The notes under the pieces: model-generated | What the model was told of the DNA's origin: nothing | Databases searched by the model: none | The model's input: only the letters and a program-made list of their open reading frames with translations | Shown here: piece by piece, positions 9,801 through 17,884 of the stretch | How the letters are laid out: each line of letters starts with the position of its first letter | Numbering within the stretch: position 1 is the first letter of the stretch | Made by a program: the position numbers and the translations under genes | Assembly (NCBI GenBank): GCA_044228685.1 | Contig: JBGAUL010000002.1 | Location: 1-64,000 of the forward strand | Origin: JBBATK01 sp044228685 | GTDB taxonomy: Bacteria; Bacteroidota; Ignavibacteria; Kapaibacteriales; NICIL-2 | Direction of reading: 5' to 3' | Length of the DNA: 64,000 bases

Positions 9801-12512
9801 CTGGTGATTTGGAATGATAGTCACAGCGGCTATCGTCAAGACCTACAAAACCAAATCGTCGGTCTCATCTCCGCGCAGAACAACGAGCAATCCGGCGCCA
9901 TCTTCGTACGAGCCTCAGAACAAATCACCGCAGAAGACCGCATCCTCTTTCAAACAGTAGCACGCGCTATTATCTCAACATCAGGCGGCACGCTTGCAGA
10001 TCACGTCAATCGTAAGACTGCACCGAAAGTTCTTATTCCATTTCTAGCGCCGACACAACCGCTTCTTGCCGGTATCTCATCCTTGAAAGTGCCCAATGAC
10101 ATCCAGTTCTATAACGGTATTGGTGGCTTCAATGCAAACGGTAAAGAGTATGTGATTGAAACACACAAGTCATCCATGACTCCGGCGCCATGGTCAAACG
10201 TAATTGCCAATGCAAATTTTGGCTCTGTGATTTCCGAGTGCGGTCAAGCATACACCTGGAGCGAGAACGCACACGAGATGCGACTAACGCCGTGGAACAA
10301 CGATCCCGTGTGTGACAGCGGCTCAGAAGCTATCTACATTCGCGATGAGCAGAGCGGTCACTTCTGGTCGGCCACTACTCTGCCCACGCATAGCCGCTCA
10401 CCTTACATCACTCGTCACGGTTTTGGCTATTCTTCGTTCGAACACGAAGAAGCAGGTATACACTCCGAACTCTTAGTCTTTGTGGATTTAGAGGAGAACA
10501 TCAAGTGCAGCATACTCAAGCTCACAAACAAATCAGAGCGACCGCGACGCCTGAGCGTCACCGGTTACGTTGAATTGGTTCTGGGTGATCTTCGTTCAAA
10601 GACCTACCGCTCGGTCATCACCGAAATCGATAGACTTACAGGATCTCTCTTTGCACGAAATCCGTACAACTCAGAGTTCGCACATCGCGTTGCCTTCTTT
10701 GATGCGGAGGGTGGAACGAAATCGTACACAGCAGATCGCACGGAGTTTGTTGGACGGAATTCCTCATTGAGCAATCCATCTGCGCTTTCGCGTTCAAAGC
10801 TCTCCGATCGCGTCGGTGCAGGACTCGATCCTTGCGCAGCAATACAGATCAGTTTTGAACTGTCTGAGAATCAGCATCATGAAGTTGCCTTTCGACTAGG
10901 ACAAGGTCTTAACACCGGCGACGCACAGCGCATTGTAAATCGTTTCCGTGGCATGGACGCAATGACGAGTAGTCTATCTCGCGTTCACGACTACTGGGAG
11001 CACAGCAACCTCGCACTCCAAATCAGCACACCGGATGCGGCTCTCAATATCATGACGAATGGATGGCTGCGCTATCAGACAGTGTCGAGTCGGTTGTTCG
11101 CACGCAGCGGATACTACCAATCCGGAGGAGCATTTGGTTTTCGCGATCAACTGCAAGACGTACTCTCCATCATGGATGCCGATGCTCCGATGGCGCGTAA
11201 GCAAATCGTGTTGAGTGCTTCGCGACAATACCGTGAAGGCGATGTCCAACACTGGTGGCACGCACCTCTCGAACGAGGCGTTCGGACCAGATGTTCAGAT
11301 GACTACTTGTGGCTGCCATATGTGTGTGCACGATACTTGACAACAACCGAAGACGCTTCGATACTAGATGAAGACATACACTTCCTCGAAGGAAGACTGC
11401 TTTCAAACAACGAGCAATCCTACTATGATGTAGCGACGCGTTCTACGATATCGCGTTCGATGTATCAGCATTGTGTGTTATCGATTCGACATGCATTACG
11501 ATTCGGCACCCATGGTCTGGCACTGATTGGCAGTGGTGACTGGAACGACGGTATGGACAATGTTGGTCCGGAGGGATTAGGAGAAAGTGTGTGGCTGTCT
11601 TTCTTCCTCTACGACATCCTCATCAAGTTCATCCCAATCGCGCTGGCGAAGAACGACAAGGAGTTTGCTGCCTTGTGTGAGAAACAAGCAAGTACGCTTC
11701 AACAGAACATAGAAGCGCATGCTTGGGACGGCAAGTGGTACCGTCGAGCCTACTTCGACGACGGCACTGCGCTTGGTTCGGCGCAAAATCAAGACTGTAA
11801 GATTGACTCCATCGCGCAGAGTTGGTCACTACTCTCCGGCGCTGCCACCACAGAACGTAGCCTCATGGCACTGAGCTCCGCCGTTCGCAATCTTGTTCAA
11901 CCGGATGCACAATTGATTCAACTTCTTCAGCCGCCCTTTGACGGAACATTGCCTCATCCCGGTTACATCGCCGGCTACGTCCCCGGTGTGCGGGAGAATG
12001 GCGGTCAGTACACGCACGCAGCAGTCTGGCTTATCATGGCACTTGCACAGAGTGGCAAGTCACAGCAAGCTTGGCAAATGCTCAGCATGATTAATCCAAT
12101 CAATCACGCACGACACGAACATCAGATCGATCGGTACAAAGTTGAGCCTTATGTCGTAAGTGCGGATGTCTACGCATGCGAGCCGCATGTTGGACGTGGT
12201 GGATGGACTTGGTACACGGGAGCAGCAGGATGGATGAATCAACTCATTAGCGAGTCGTTGTTGGGACTACATCGTGAAGGCAATCAACTCAAACTTCAGC
12301 CGCACTTGTTTGCAGCGTGGTCGGGTATAGAGTTGAGTTATCGATACTTGAGTAGCTACTATGACATTAGCATCACGACCGTTGCAGAGGCTGATGCAAT
12401 TGGTTTGACCATAGATAACGTCGAGCTTGTCGATAAGACTGACATGTGTGTTCCGCTCGTCGACGACGGTAGGCGACACAAGGTCGCACTACGACTGCAT
12501 TCCCCCACATAG
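3831..12512 (+). CDS. ndvB: cyclic beta-1,2-glucan synthase (NdvB/ChvB type)
   Basis: A giant inner-membrane enzyme of 2,893 residues, the usual length for NdvB/ChvB. It polymerises glucose from UDP-glucose into beta-1,2-glucan on itself, trims it and releases a ring by phosphorolysis or transfer. The N-terminal region (1-420) holds the family pattern L-R-S-E-L-L; two membrane helices follow (about 426-475). The GT84 glucosyltransferase domain has the D-I-D metal site at 639-641 and the R-W acceptor motif at 787-788. Further helices lie near 837-875 and 957-1000, then a glycoamylase-like domain (about 1020-1565) and two GH94-type modules from about 1610 to the end, with D-W-N-D-G-M-D near 2570-2576 as the phosphorylase catalytic motif. 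Start: GTG with AAGGGAG four bases upstream; an upstream in-frame ATG at 3774 lacks such a site. The gene stands alone. Such glucans normally act in osmoadaptation or host contact. Confidence 0.93.
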   Translation: MNVSPQSFRELLLKMKADLIGLNEDSMYATEEPLRSELLNSEQMERHTKRFADAHVLSLKHGHDKLLARLAKNEQILLKVHELLIQAVTQRHVTTPAGEWLMDNFYLIEDQIRFTKKHLPRVYSEKLTQLSSGASKGLPRVYDIALEIISHSDGRIDIGTLSAVVKAYQTVKPISLGELWAVPIMLRLALIENLRRVCTHIATDRINRNLADYWAKRMITAADSEPKSLILVVADMARSNPPLERAFVAELSRQLRGKGHTLAQALSWIEDRLSELGQSSNELVQSENQKQAAHQVSVSNSIGSLRLVSSMDWRDFVEDNSSVEAILRTDPSYCLMDFSTRDQYRHVVEHIAKYSSRSEDQVAQIASDLATEQRTTTPSNLREAHVGYYLLGKGRSATELQSGMKPLVRERVRRFFARYPLSTYSSSVLFFTLTLSTALSYSAFMQGNDGWTLALTLLLSLLCSSQLALTVVNFLASLVVQPQLLARMDYTSGLPNEARTLVVIPAMLNSMEDIDAMLEVLEVRFLANNDKNILFGLITDFLDAETEHCDDDEMLVQHLREGVEDLNSKYDNYDHNLFFLFHRPRRYNAHDKLWMGFERKRGKLEELNGLLRGNSVGSFSLVVGDLALAQTVAYIITLDIDTQLPRDAARKMVGSINHPLNRPVYDATKQRVVEGYGILQPRVSTTLPENESTRYARLNGNDPGIDPYTRATSDVYQDLFEEGSFIGKGIYDVDMFALALKNKFPVNTILSHDLLEGCYARSGLLSDVQVFEKYPERYLNDARRRHRWVRGDWQIAVWCLPFVPDINRRWHRNTLSALSRWKIIDNLRRSVSPAAFSLLLILGWTLLHNALFWTLVVTAIFIIPDVVSSLWTAIRKPHDINLVAHIQMSLRSGINTAATTSLRMICLPYEAWTNLDAIVRTLWRLVISHKSLLQWTPSVNIERAKRDSLLQAVAQMWIEPFIALCLAVWFVIHSPEVLTTSALILLCWICSPLLCWFISQPLHFRASRLSRAEVGFLRQQARKTWLYFEDFVTASENWLPPDNVQEHPLRVVAHRTSPTNMGLALLATVSAAEFGYISARQLIERCTATLGTMSRLDRYQGHFYNWYDTQSLRVLWPRYISTVDSGNLAAHLITLRQALLKLPDTPIASLDVFEGLHDTLSILAESVSAKDIASLRSIVHHIDTLRTTPLVNLSDYYQRLHSLESHSTSILNALVYDSDSMVERWANLVSATIAEAQQELRDLVPGATHDSMDDQETSAGLFKGIPTLRDIAEVIEQTVLSAAHHSETDSHQHTANSVRNLTLCSPQLAIERISQLDTLAAQCTEMSELEFDFLYNRTKHLLTVGYNVDEHRCDNSFYDLLASEARLATFVGIAQGRLPQESWFALGRLLTNAGGRPILLSWGGSMFEYLMPFLVMPSYENTLLDQTRLAVVEQQIDYAKQRGVVWGMSESGYNMVDSSLNYQYQTFGVPKLGIKRGLEKDIVVAPYASALALMVLPEKACENMQHMVVDGYESHYGLYEAIDFTPSRVPRGQFNVIVQSYMSHHLGMTLLSILFVLRNRPMQRLFEADPRFQATLLLLQERIPKVTSFFAHTSNTAVLSPSVTEADIRVLNSPNTPIPEVQLLSNGNYHVMLSNSGSGYSRWRDIAVTRWREDALDDHYGNFCYVRDLDTGEYWSSTYQPTLQKGRQFEAAFSQGRADFRVVHSHLDIRTEIVVSPEDDIEMRRVHLSNRSSKHRSIDITSCTEVVIAPQANDVIHPAFSNLFVQTEIDQTKSAIIATRRARYPNEKQPWMFHIMNIHDKDVQEVSFETDRMKFIGRGNSTAHPDAMKLSGSLSGTEGSVLDPIVSIRKRLTLAPDETIVIDMVIGIAESAELCRNLIDKYQDMHHKDRVFELAWTHNQVVLRQINASEGDAQLYCRLANSIIFMNPSLRADPSLLIKNRRGQAGLWPYAISGDLPIVLLMIEDQADIALVQQLIQAHAYWRLKGLIVDLVIWNDSHSGYRQDLQNQIVGLISAQNNEQSGAIFVRASEQITAEDRILFQTVARAIISTSGGTLADHVNRKTAPKVLIPFLAPTQPLLAGISSLKVPNDIQFYNGIGGFNANGKEYVIETHKSSMTPAPWSNVIANANFGSVISECGQAYTWSENAHEMRLTPWNNDPVCDSGSEAIYIRDEQSGHFWSATTLPTHSRSPYITRHGFGYSSFEHEEAGIHSELLVFVDLEENIKCSILKLTNKSERPRRLSVTGYVELVLGDLRSKTYRSVITEIDRLTGSLFARNPYNSEFAHRVAFFDAEGGTKSYTADRTEFVGRNSSLSNPSALSRSKLSDRVGAGLDPCAAIQISFELSENQHHEVAFRLGQGLNTGDAQRIVNRFRGMDAMTSSLSRVHDYWEHSNLALQISTPDAALNIMTNGWLRYQTVSSRLFARSGYYQSGGAFGFRDQLQDVLSIMDADAPMARKQIVLSASRQYREGDVQHWWHAPLERGVRTRCSDDYLWLPYVCARYLTTTEDASILDEDIHFLEGRLLSNNEQSYYDVATRSTISRSMYQHCVLSIRHALRFGTHGLALIGSGDWNDGMDNVGPEGLGESVWLSFFLYDILIKFIPIALAKNDKEFAALCEKQASTLQQNIEAHAWDGKWYRRAYFDDGTALGSAQNQDCKIDSIAQSWSLLSGAATTERSLMALSSAVRNLVQPDAQLIQLLQPPFDGTLPHPGYIAGYVPGVRENGGQYTHAAVWLIMALAQSGKSQQAWQMLSMINPINHARHEHQIDRYKVEPYVVSADVYACEPHVGRGGWTWYTGAAGWMNQLISESLLGLHREGNQLKLQPHLFAAWSGIELSYRYLSSYYDISITTVAEADAIGLTIDNVELVDKTDMCVPLVDDGRRHKVALRLHSPT

Positions 12513-13012
12513 CACCTACATAGCAAAATTCAACTGTACACCATCGATGTGTGAATACACATACACTTCTTTGAAGTTATGTAACACGTGGACGGATGAA
12601 AAGAGCGAACTTTGTGATGTGAAATGAGTTCAAGTAATCCGTCGCTTTTCATCGGTGCAGCATTACAAGCAACTGCCCTCATCTTCGAGCCAAATGAAGA
12701 TTAATCGAACTCACTAGAGATTACGCACATTCCAAGGTAGACCCCACGGGTCGCAAAGGACGTCACCTGAAGCATTCATCTTCGCTTCCTACTGGCATAC
12801 AATCTACAGACGCTATCGTGCACCGTGCATCAATCACGGCACCGTCGATGCACGAAATCGAATAAACGAAACCAAGTATTAAAGACCAAGTCACGTGACA
12901 CCAACGTAGGTCAAGTGCGCGCTGCGCCCAACTGATAACAAGCTTCGGCTTCTCTGTCCACAGTGCACCGCGCACACTAATTAACTATCACCCATCGCTC
13001 AAGGAGACTGCA
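12513..13012 (+). other. 500-base intergenic region with inverted repeats
   Basis: No credible gene; a 70-codon minus-strand frame at 12763-12975 has no recognisable features. Three inverted repeats are seen: a 6-base stem with a 4-base loop at 12547-12562, a 9-base pair of arms at 12595-12603 and 12645-12653, and an 8-base stem with a 15-base loop at 12824-12854. None is followed by a T-run, so none is a clear intrinsic terminator. The AAGGAG at 13001-13006 is the ribosome binding site of the next gene. Confidence 0.5.
12592..12653 (+). repeat. inverted repeat with two competing pairings
   Basis: GATGAAAAG at 12595-12603 is complementary to CTTTTCATC at 12645-12653. In addition ACGGAT at 12592-12597 can pair with ATCCGT at 12637-12642. 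The two stems share bases and exclude each other. It lies just downstream of the ndvB stop codon and could be part of its 3' end or of a regulatory leader. This is a sequence observation only. Confidence 0.35.
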
Positions 13013-15016
13013 ATGAGAAGGTCATTCTACACACATACTACATGCTTCATGCTCAGCATGCTTATCGCACTGATTTGTGGACTATCCGCTTCGGCCCAAG
13101 TATCTGATTTTCGTATTGCATCATGGCGCTGGGGCGCACAAGCCGCAGTGCAACACAATACTGTCGGCATGGGCTGGCAACAACTGCACGGAACAGACGC
13201 CAATTTTCACTCAGCGCCTGGCAGCATTGACTACGTCGACGGCACCGGAACTAACCTCTACGCCGGCATATTTGGTGAGTATCTGTCAAGTAGCTGGTGG
13301 GGCATTCAGTTTCGCATTTCATATGATAATCGCAACACATTTATCACAGACAATACGCGCAATCCTATGCCAAGCTTTGATTCTAAGATGAGTTACATCA
13401 CCTTTGAACCTTTGTTTAGAATGGATCAGCATGCGATACCGAATCTCAGCATGTACGTCGGACCTTTAGTGGCCCTAAACACGCAAGCAAGCTACATCTA
13501 CAATGCTAACCCAGATGGAACCGTAGTCACCGAACTCGCCGCTGTCAATGAAGCTGAGACTAATGTGGCAAATCTCAACAGCCTTACATACGGTGTCGAG
13601 GGAGGCTTCGGCTACGATATCACCCTCGCCAGCACTAATAATACAGCTGTACTTATCACGCCGTTTGTTGATTGTTCTTGGCTTATCGCACAAAAAAAGA
13701 CCGTAAATGAACCTTCGCAAAACGCAATAGCGGATGTATGGTCAACCGTTTCATACCGTTTTGGTTTGCGCTTATCAATGGAGTATTCCATGCTCGAGAA
13801 ATCACTCGTCAGCAACGGTGTAATTACTCCGATGTCTCGCACGGTTCCACCGGAATTCAAACGCGTAGTCGTTGTGTTGCCTGCAATGCAGAGTGTTGTG
13901 ACGAAAAACGTCCAAGGTTACTTCCCAATTCATCCCTATGTATTCTTTGAAAAAGGAAGCACAGAGATTCCTTCGCGATACTCACAGCTCTCGCGCGCTG
14001 CAGCAACCAATTTCAAAGAATCTGATTTGCAGAACTTTATGAAGGGCGATATGACGGTGCAGGAAACGAACGTGGGACAGCTCATGACTTCCTATTACAA
14101 CGTCATGAACCTTTATGCTGATCGTATGCGTCAGAATCCCGATGTACAGCTTACGCTGAGAGGATCAGATCCGGATCGCGTCAATGGCGAAGCTTATGCA
14201 ACAAAGGTCAAGAATTATCTCGTCAACAACTTCGGTATCGATGCTAATCGCATCACAATTGTCGTTGAAGATCCAATAAAGCCATCAGGAACAAGCTATA
14301 GCGATCCTGCTTTTGCAAACTTGTTAGATGATGAAAATCGACGCGTGGTCTTTGTCTTTACTGACAATCCAAACATGCTCAACTCTATCAAGTACACGAT
14401 TCGTGATGAATCATCAATTGACAATGACATGATGTTCTCAGTAAGCAATTCAGTTCCTTATGATAGTTGGGATGTGACGATTACAGGCGAAGGACGTTCA
14501 ATGTACTTCGGACCGTACTCCTACTCCAACGAACGAATCAACCCGGCACAAATCATGCGTTTCTTGGACAGTGGCACCTACAACGCTAAGGTTTCGATAC
14601 ATGAAAAGACCGGACATCTGACGGAAGAGAATATTCCCTTCACTCTAACCAAGGAACGTCAGGTCCGCAATGCATCACGTTACCTGATGCTCTTCGACTA
14701 CGACAAGTCGGACGCTATCTCTCGCTACGAAAACAGAATCAACACTGAAATCGCTCCTGAACTTGTTCCCGGCAACCGCGTCATTGTTCACGGTCATACG
14801 GACATCATCGGTAACAGCGCTGCCAACCTCCAACTCTCACAAGATCGAGCTGATCAAGCCAAAGGCATCATTGATGCCCAACTTGCCCGCGACAACAAAA
14901 AAGTCAGCGTGCAAGCAATCGGCGTCGGTCAACAAGAAGTTCAATACACTTTCGACAACCAACATCCCGAAGGCAGAATGTACAATCGCAATGTCTTCGT
15001 AGAAGTTATCCAGTAA
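13013..15016 (+). CDS. OmpA-family outer-membrane protein with two OmpA-like domains
   Basis: A 667-residue exported envelope protein. Residues 1-28 are a signal peptide ending in S-A-S-A-Q. Residues about 30-265 form amphipathic strands of an outer-membrane barrel. A first OmpA-like peptidoglycan-binding-type domain covers roughly 305-455, opening with a strand (V-F-F-E-K-G-S) and containing the N-R-R-V-V-F segment. A linker domain follows, and a second, more typical OmpA domain occupies the last 110 residues, with L-F-D-Y-D-K-S, G-H-T-D and the closing N-R-N-V-F-V pattern. The start is fixed by AAGGAG six bases upstream. The same two-OmpA plan occurs in the gene at 34556. A strong terminator follows at 15087. 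It probably ties the outer membrane to peptidoglycan. Confidence 0.85.
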   Translation: MRRSFYTHTTCFMLSMLIALICGLSASAQVSDFRIASWRWGAQAAVQHNTVGMGWQQLHGTDANFHSAPGSIDYVDGTGTNLYAGIFGEYLSSSWWGIQFRISYDNRNTFITDNTRNPMPSFDSKMSYITFEPLFRMDQHAIPNLSMYVGPLVALNTQASYIYNANPDGTVVTELAAVNEAETNVANLNSLTYGVEGGFGYDITLASTNNTAVLITPFVDCSWLIAQKKTVNEPSQNAIADVWSTVSYRFGLRLSMEYSMLEKSLVSNGVITPMSRTVPPEFKRVVVVLPAMQSVVTKNVQGYFPIHPYVFFEKGSTEIPSRYSQLSRAAATNFKESDLQNFMKGDMTVQETNVGQLMTSYYNVMNLYADRMRQNPDVQLTLRGSDPDRVNGEAYATKVKNYLVNNFGIDANRITIVVEDPIKPSGTSYSDPAFANLLDDENRRVVFVFTDNPNMLNSIKYTIRDESSIDNDMMFSVSNSVPYDSWDVTITGEGRSMYFGPYSYSNERINPAQIMRFLDSGTYNAKVSIHEKTGHLTEENIPFTLTKERQVRNASRYLMLFDYDKSDAISRYENRINTEIAPELVPGNRVIVHGHTDIIGNSAANLQLSQDRADQAKGIIDAQLARDNKKVSVQAIGVGQQEVQYTFDNQHPEGRMYNRNVFVEVIQ

Positions 15017-15086
15017 GCACGGTCAATTGCAGTGCGAGTTCGACAGGAGAACTGTGTAGAGTTCGTCTAAGAGTTCACACTCAAAT

Positions 15087-15122
15087 CATCCACCATGGTT
15101 AATTCCTTGGTGGATGTTTTTG
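15087..15122 (+). terminator. intrinsic terminator after the OmpA-family gene
   Basis: A perfect 9-base stem (CATCCACCA at 15087-15095 with TGGTGGATG at 15108-15116), a 12-base loop and five T immediately after. It sits 70 bases past the stop codon at 15016 and is the clearest rho-independent terminator in the window. The remaining bases up to 15345 show no gene. Confidence 0.85.
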
Positions 15123-15345
15123 TAGTGCACCATGTGTGGAGCAATTGAATGAGACACTGCATGACATCCACGCCAACGATTCAACGACTTGCGTAAACCG
15201 GGAGTCTAGCTAACTCAACCCACACGTGCGCAAACTCTCCCTCCGCGCTTTGGTTCTCAGCTCGCTTGCTATTTTGCTAGCATCAATCAAATCAGTACTA
15301 GCTGTCCGTTGAGTGCTGATACAACAAGCTTTTCTCAGTTGGCCA

Positions 15346-16065
15346 ATGCATCCTAACACGTCTCTACACATTCTATTCGTCGCAATCATCAGCTTTCTCG
15401 CATCGTGGTCTTCATCGTTGTATTCTCAAAGCACCGGAAGAGCGAGTCACGAGATGGCCGCTACAATAGTGGATGCTGACTCCGCGGCGCTCGACCGCGT
15501 GCCAAATCTTGACATGGAAATGCTCCAAGAATCACTACGCTATCCACTCGAAGCAGCTCGACATAGCATTGAGGGTCAGGTGATGGTTAAAGCACTGGTC
15601 AATGCCAAGGGAAAGGTCACACAGTGTCGCATCGTTCAATCAGTATTTCCATCTCTCGATTCAGAGGCGATACGAGCAGTTACACAAGCCAAGTTTACAC
15701 CGGCGGTCCTCGATCAAGTTCCTATTGCTTGTTGGGTGAGCGTACCGGTGCGCTTTATTGCTACGCATCATGTGCGTGATGTGGGAGTTGAGTATGACAC
15801 GCTGCAGCTTGTAAAGAATCTCAACCAAGCATCTCCGAAAGGCACCTGGGGTAAGCTGAAAGTTGTGGTCAAGGTCTCAGAGATTGGCATGATCAGCACC
15901 GGTTTTATCGCAGCTTCAAAAAAGCTGTCGAGCTCTTTGAATGACAAACTCAGCAAAGCCTTTCAAGAAACGCAGTTCTTTCCGGAGCGTAAAGATGGTA
16001 TCGCGATTGATGCAGAGATTACAATCGACTTGAGTCTACTCAGCGACCCGAATCGAAAGAAGTAG
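15346..16065 (+). CDS. exported TonB C-terminal-domain protein
   Basis: A 239-residue protein with an N-terminal signal peptide or anchor (residues 1-28, hydrophobic core I-L-F-V-A-I-I-S-F-L, then S-S-S-L-Y-S-Q). Residues about 60-145 match a TonB C-terminal domain: R-Y-P-L-E-A followed by G-Q-V-M-V-K-A-L-V and later A-I-R-A-V-x-x-A-K-F-T-P-A, the usual Y-P-x-x-A and final W/F-x-P signature. There is no proline-rich spacer, so it is not a classic TonB energy transducer; it may be a periplasmic TonB-domain protein with a role in envelope stability or transport. The remainder of the C-terminus resembles a second, degenerate copy (G-K-L-K-V-V-V-K-V). ATG 15346 is preferred over an in-frame GTG at 15313. 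Confidence 0.75.
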   Translation: MHPNTSLHILFVAIISFLASWSSSLYSQSTGRASHEMAATIVDADSAALDRVPNLDMEMLQESLRYPLEAARHSIEGQVMVKALVNAKGKVTQCRIVQSVFPSLDSEAIRAVTQAKFTPAVLDQVPIACWVSVPVRFIATHHVRDVGVEYDTLQLVKNLNQASPKGTWGKLKVVVKVSEIGMISTGFIAASKKLSSSLNDKLSKAFQETQFFPERKDGIAIDAEITIDLSLLSDPNRKK

Positions 16066-16146
16066 AATAGACTGCGAGCCGGTTTTCCTGCAACGCTACT
16101 TTGATCATCTGTCAAGAAACTCCAACCACATTGCAAATGCCAACAC

Positions 16147-16905
16147 ATGAATAATCAAGTACAACATCGCAGCTTATCAGTAGTGCGCCTAATGCAGAGT
16201 GCAAGCCGTTTTGTTTGCATTGTATGTCTGCTGGTGGGCTTGGGATCTACGCTGCATGCAGCTGACAGCACCGCAGGACTTCACTACGTGGTACGTCCGG
16301 CTAAAGCAAGCAGTGCGCATCCGCCCTTGTTGATTCTGCTGCATGGGGTTGGATCAAACGAGCAGGATCTCTTTAGTCTTGCGGACAAACTACCCGCGCA
16401 ATATCTCGTCGTTTCAGTGCAGGCTCCTTATTCGATGGGTACAAATCAGTACGCATGGTACCACGTTGATTTCAGTTCAGGCACTCCGGTCTATGATTTT
16501 GCAGAGGAAGAAAAGAGTCGCAAGATGCTCATCAAGTTTATCAGTCAAATCGTCAAGCAGTTTGGTGCTGATGAGCAGAGAGTTTTTCTCATGGGATTTA
16601 GTCAGGGTGCGGCGATGAGTTATGGATTGGCTCTCACGCGACCGGATCTCATCGCCGGTGTTGCCATTATGAGCGGACGCCTACTCGAAGAATTCAAGAA
16701 GCTCACGGCTCCAAAGGAACTTTGTAGACGGGTCAAATACTTCGTTTCTCACGGCACCAGTGACAATCGCATCGGCATTCAATCAGCCAAGGATGCGGTC
16801 GCTTATGTTCAATCCTTGGGAATTCAACCCACCTTCAAACAATACAACGCCACGCACGAAATCAGCGCACAGATGCTTGCGGATCTTATAGCGTGGTTGC
16901 AATAA
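16147..16905 (+). CDS. exported phospholipase/carboxylesterase-family hydrolase
   Basis: A 252-residue serine hydrolase of the Abhydrolase_2 (carboxylesterase/phospholipase, EstB-like) family with a signal peptide of about 38 residues ending in L-H-A-A. Family motifs are L-I-L-L-H-G-V-G at 62-69, the nucleophile elbow G-F-S-Q-G with Ser152, Asp206 in H-G-T-S-D, and His237 in N-A-T-H-E, giving a full triad at normal spacings. It should act in the periplasm on short-chain esters or lysophospholipids; the substrate is unknown. The start is the first ATG, with no clear ribosome binding site. A convergent gene begins 46 bases past its stop. Confidence 0.85.
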   Translation: MNNQVQHRSLSVVRLMQSASRFVCIVCLLVGLGSTLHAADSTAGLHYVVRPAKASSAHPPLLILLHGVGSNEQDLFSLADKLPAQYLVVSVQAPYSMGTNQYAWYHVDFSSGTPVYDFAEEEKSRKMLIKFISQIVKQFGADEQRVFLMGFSQGAAMSYGLALTRPDLIAGVAIMSGRLLEEFKKLTAPKELCRRVKYFVSHGTSDNRIGIQSAKDAVAYVQSLGIQPTFKQYNATHEISAQMLADLIAWLQ

Positions 16906-16925
16906 TCAGCTTCGCAACTAGCTGA
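16906..16925. terminator. weak hairpin between convergent genes
   Basis: A 5-base stem (TCAGC at 16906-16910 with GCTGA at 16921-16925) lies between the stop codons of two converging genes and is followed on the plus strand by a T/A-rich stretch. It may end transcription from the plus side. The stem is short, so the call is weak. Confidence 0.3.
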
Positions 16926-16951
16926 CATTTAATTGAGCTAATAATCGCTGA

Positions 16952-17488
16952 CTAAGCTGTGGGATAGACGACCTTGTACTTCACTTGCACCAATCCACTT
17001 GCGTAGTGCTTGAAGTCGAGAGTCTTGAGTTCAAGAGCTTGCGTACCCTTGGAGAAGAGCGCTGTGCCGCCACCGAGAATTGTAGGGATAAAGGAAATCG
17101 TGCACTCGTCAATGCGACGCAGAGCCAGGAGCTGAGCAATGACCTGTGCGCCACCGTCGCAGAGAATATTGATTCCGGCTTGTGCATCAAGATGCTCAAC
17201 GAGTTTTTCAATACCGCTCGTCCAGAACTGCGTAGTGCCTATTGCTTCTGATGCGTTGTGCGTGATGACGTAGGTCGGCTTATCCGGATGAGGCGAGGCA
17301 TGTAATTGATTCCAAACCCAATCAAAGGTTGCGCGACCCATTACTACAACGTCAATCGATTTCATGAACTCAGCATAGCCGTAGTCTTCGCCCGGCTGTT
17401 GGACGAGATCGAGAAAATCCATTTCGCCTTGCGGTCCGGCGATGTATCCATCCAGACTACAAGCAATGTAAAGTTTGATTGAGTTCAT
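16952..17488 (-). CDS. DHFR/RibD C-terminal-domain family reductase
   Basis: A 178-residue soluble protein of the bacterial dihydrofolate reductase-like family (RibD C-terminal domain, YyaP/YwjB type). The N-terminus K-L-Y-I-A-C-S-L-D-G-Y-I-A is the family signature, V-V-M-G-R-A-T-F-D lines the NADPH site, and D-G-G-A-Q-V-I at about residues 110-116 is the second glycine-rich segment. Length is normal. These NADPH-dependent reductases are mostly uncharacterised and are not the housekeeping DHFR. It is the last of a minus-strand series with the SUI1 protein gene 36 bases upstream, so the two may share a transcript. Confidence 0.85.
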   Translation of the reverse strand: MNSIKLYIACSLDGYIAGPQGEMDFLDLVQQPGEDYGYAEFMKSIDVVVMGRATFDWVWNQLHASPHPDKPTYVITHNASEAIGTTQFWTSGIEKLVEHLDAQAGINILCDGGAQVIAQLLALRRIDECTISFIPTILGGGTALFSKGTQALELKTLDFKHYASGLVQVKYKVVYPTA

Positions 17489-17524
17489 GTACGGTATTCA
17501 ATTCAACGACGCAGACCAGAGTAT

Positions 17525-17845
17525 CTATGCGCGGATCGTGTATCCAAGCTTGCTCAGCACTTCTTTGACTTTTTCGCGATGGTCACCTTGAAGATCAATG
17601 AGATTGTCGCCCACAGTGCCTCCGCTGCCACAAGACTTCTTCAGTGTTTGCGCCAGCGTTGTTAGCTCCTCAGGCGTCGATTGAAATCCACTGATACGCG
17701 TGACGGTTTTTCCGCGTCGAGCCTTTGTGTCAAGTTCCACGCGCAACTTCACAGTCTTCCCGTCATATCCGGTTTTTTGCTCCTTGCTCGGCTGCGCTTC
17801 CGGCGATGCTAATTGTGCAAGAGCTGCGAGATCTGATAGTTTCAT
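17525..17845 (-). CDS. yciH: SUI1/eIF1-family translation factor (YciH-like)
   Basis: A 106-residue protein: a 30-residue variable N-terminus then the SUI1 domain, recognisable by K-L-R-V-E-L-D-T-K-A-R-R-G-K and the loop K-K-S-C-G-S-G-G-T-V, ending in V-L-S-K-L-G-Y. In eukaryotes and archaea the homologue eIF1/aIF1 monitors start-codon choice; bacterial YciH is a non-essential relative thought to act on translation under stress. The C-G-x-G-G-T segment is intact. It lies in a minus-strand run between the DHFR-like gene and the S41-like gene. Confidence 0.88.
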   Translation of the reverse strand: MKLSDLAALAQLASPEAQPSKEQKTGYDGKTVKLRVELDTKARRGKTVTRISGFQSTPEELTTLAQTLKKSCGSGGTVGDNLIDLQGDHREKVKEVLSKLGYTIRA

Positions 17846-17884
17846 TTAAGTGTAATGCGTTTAAAGATGAGGAATCAGCGAGCT

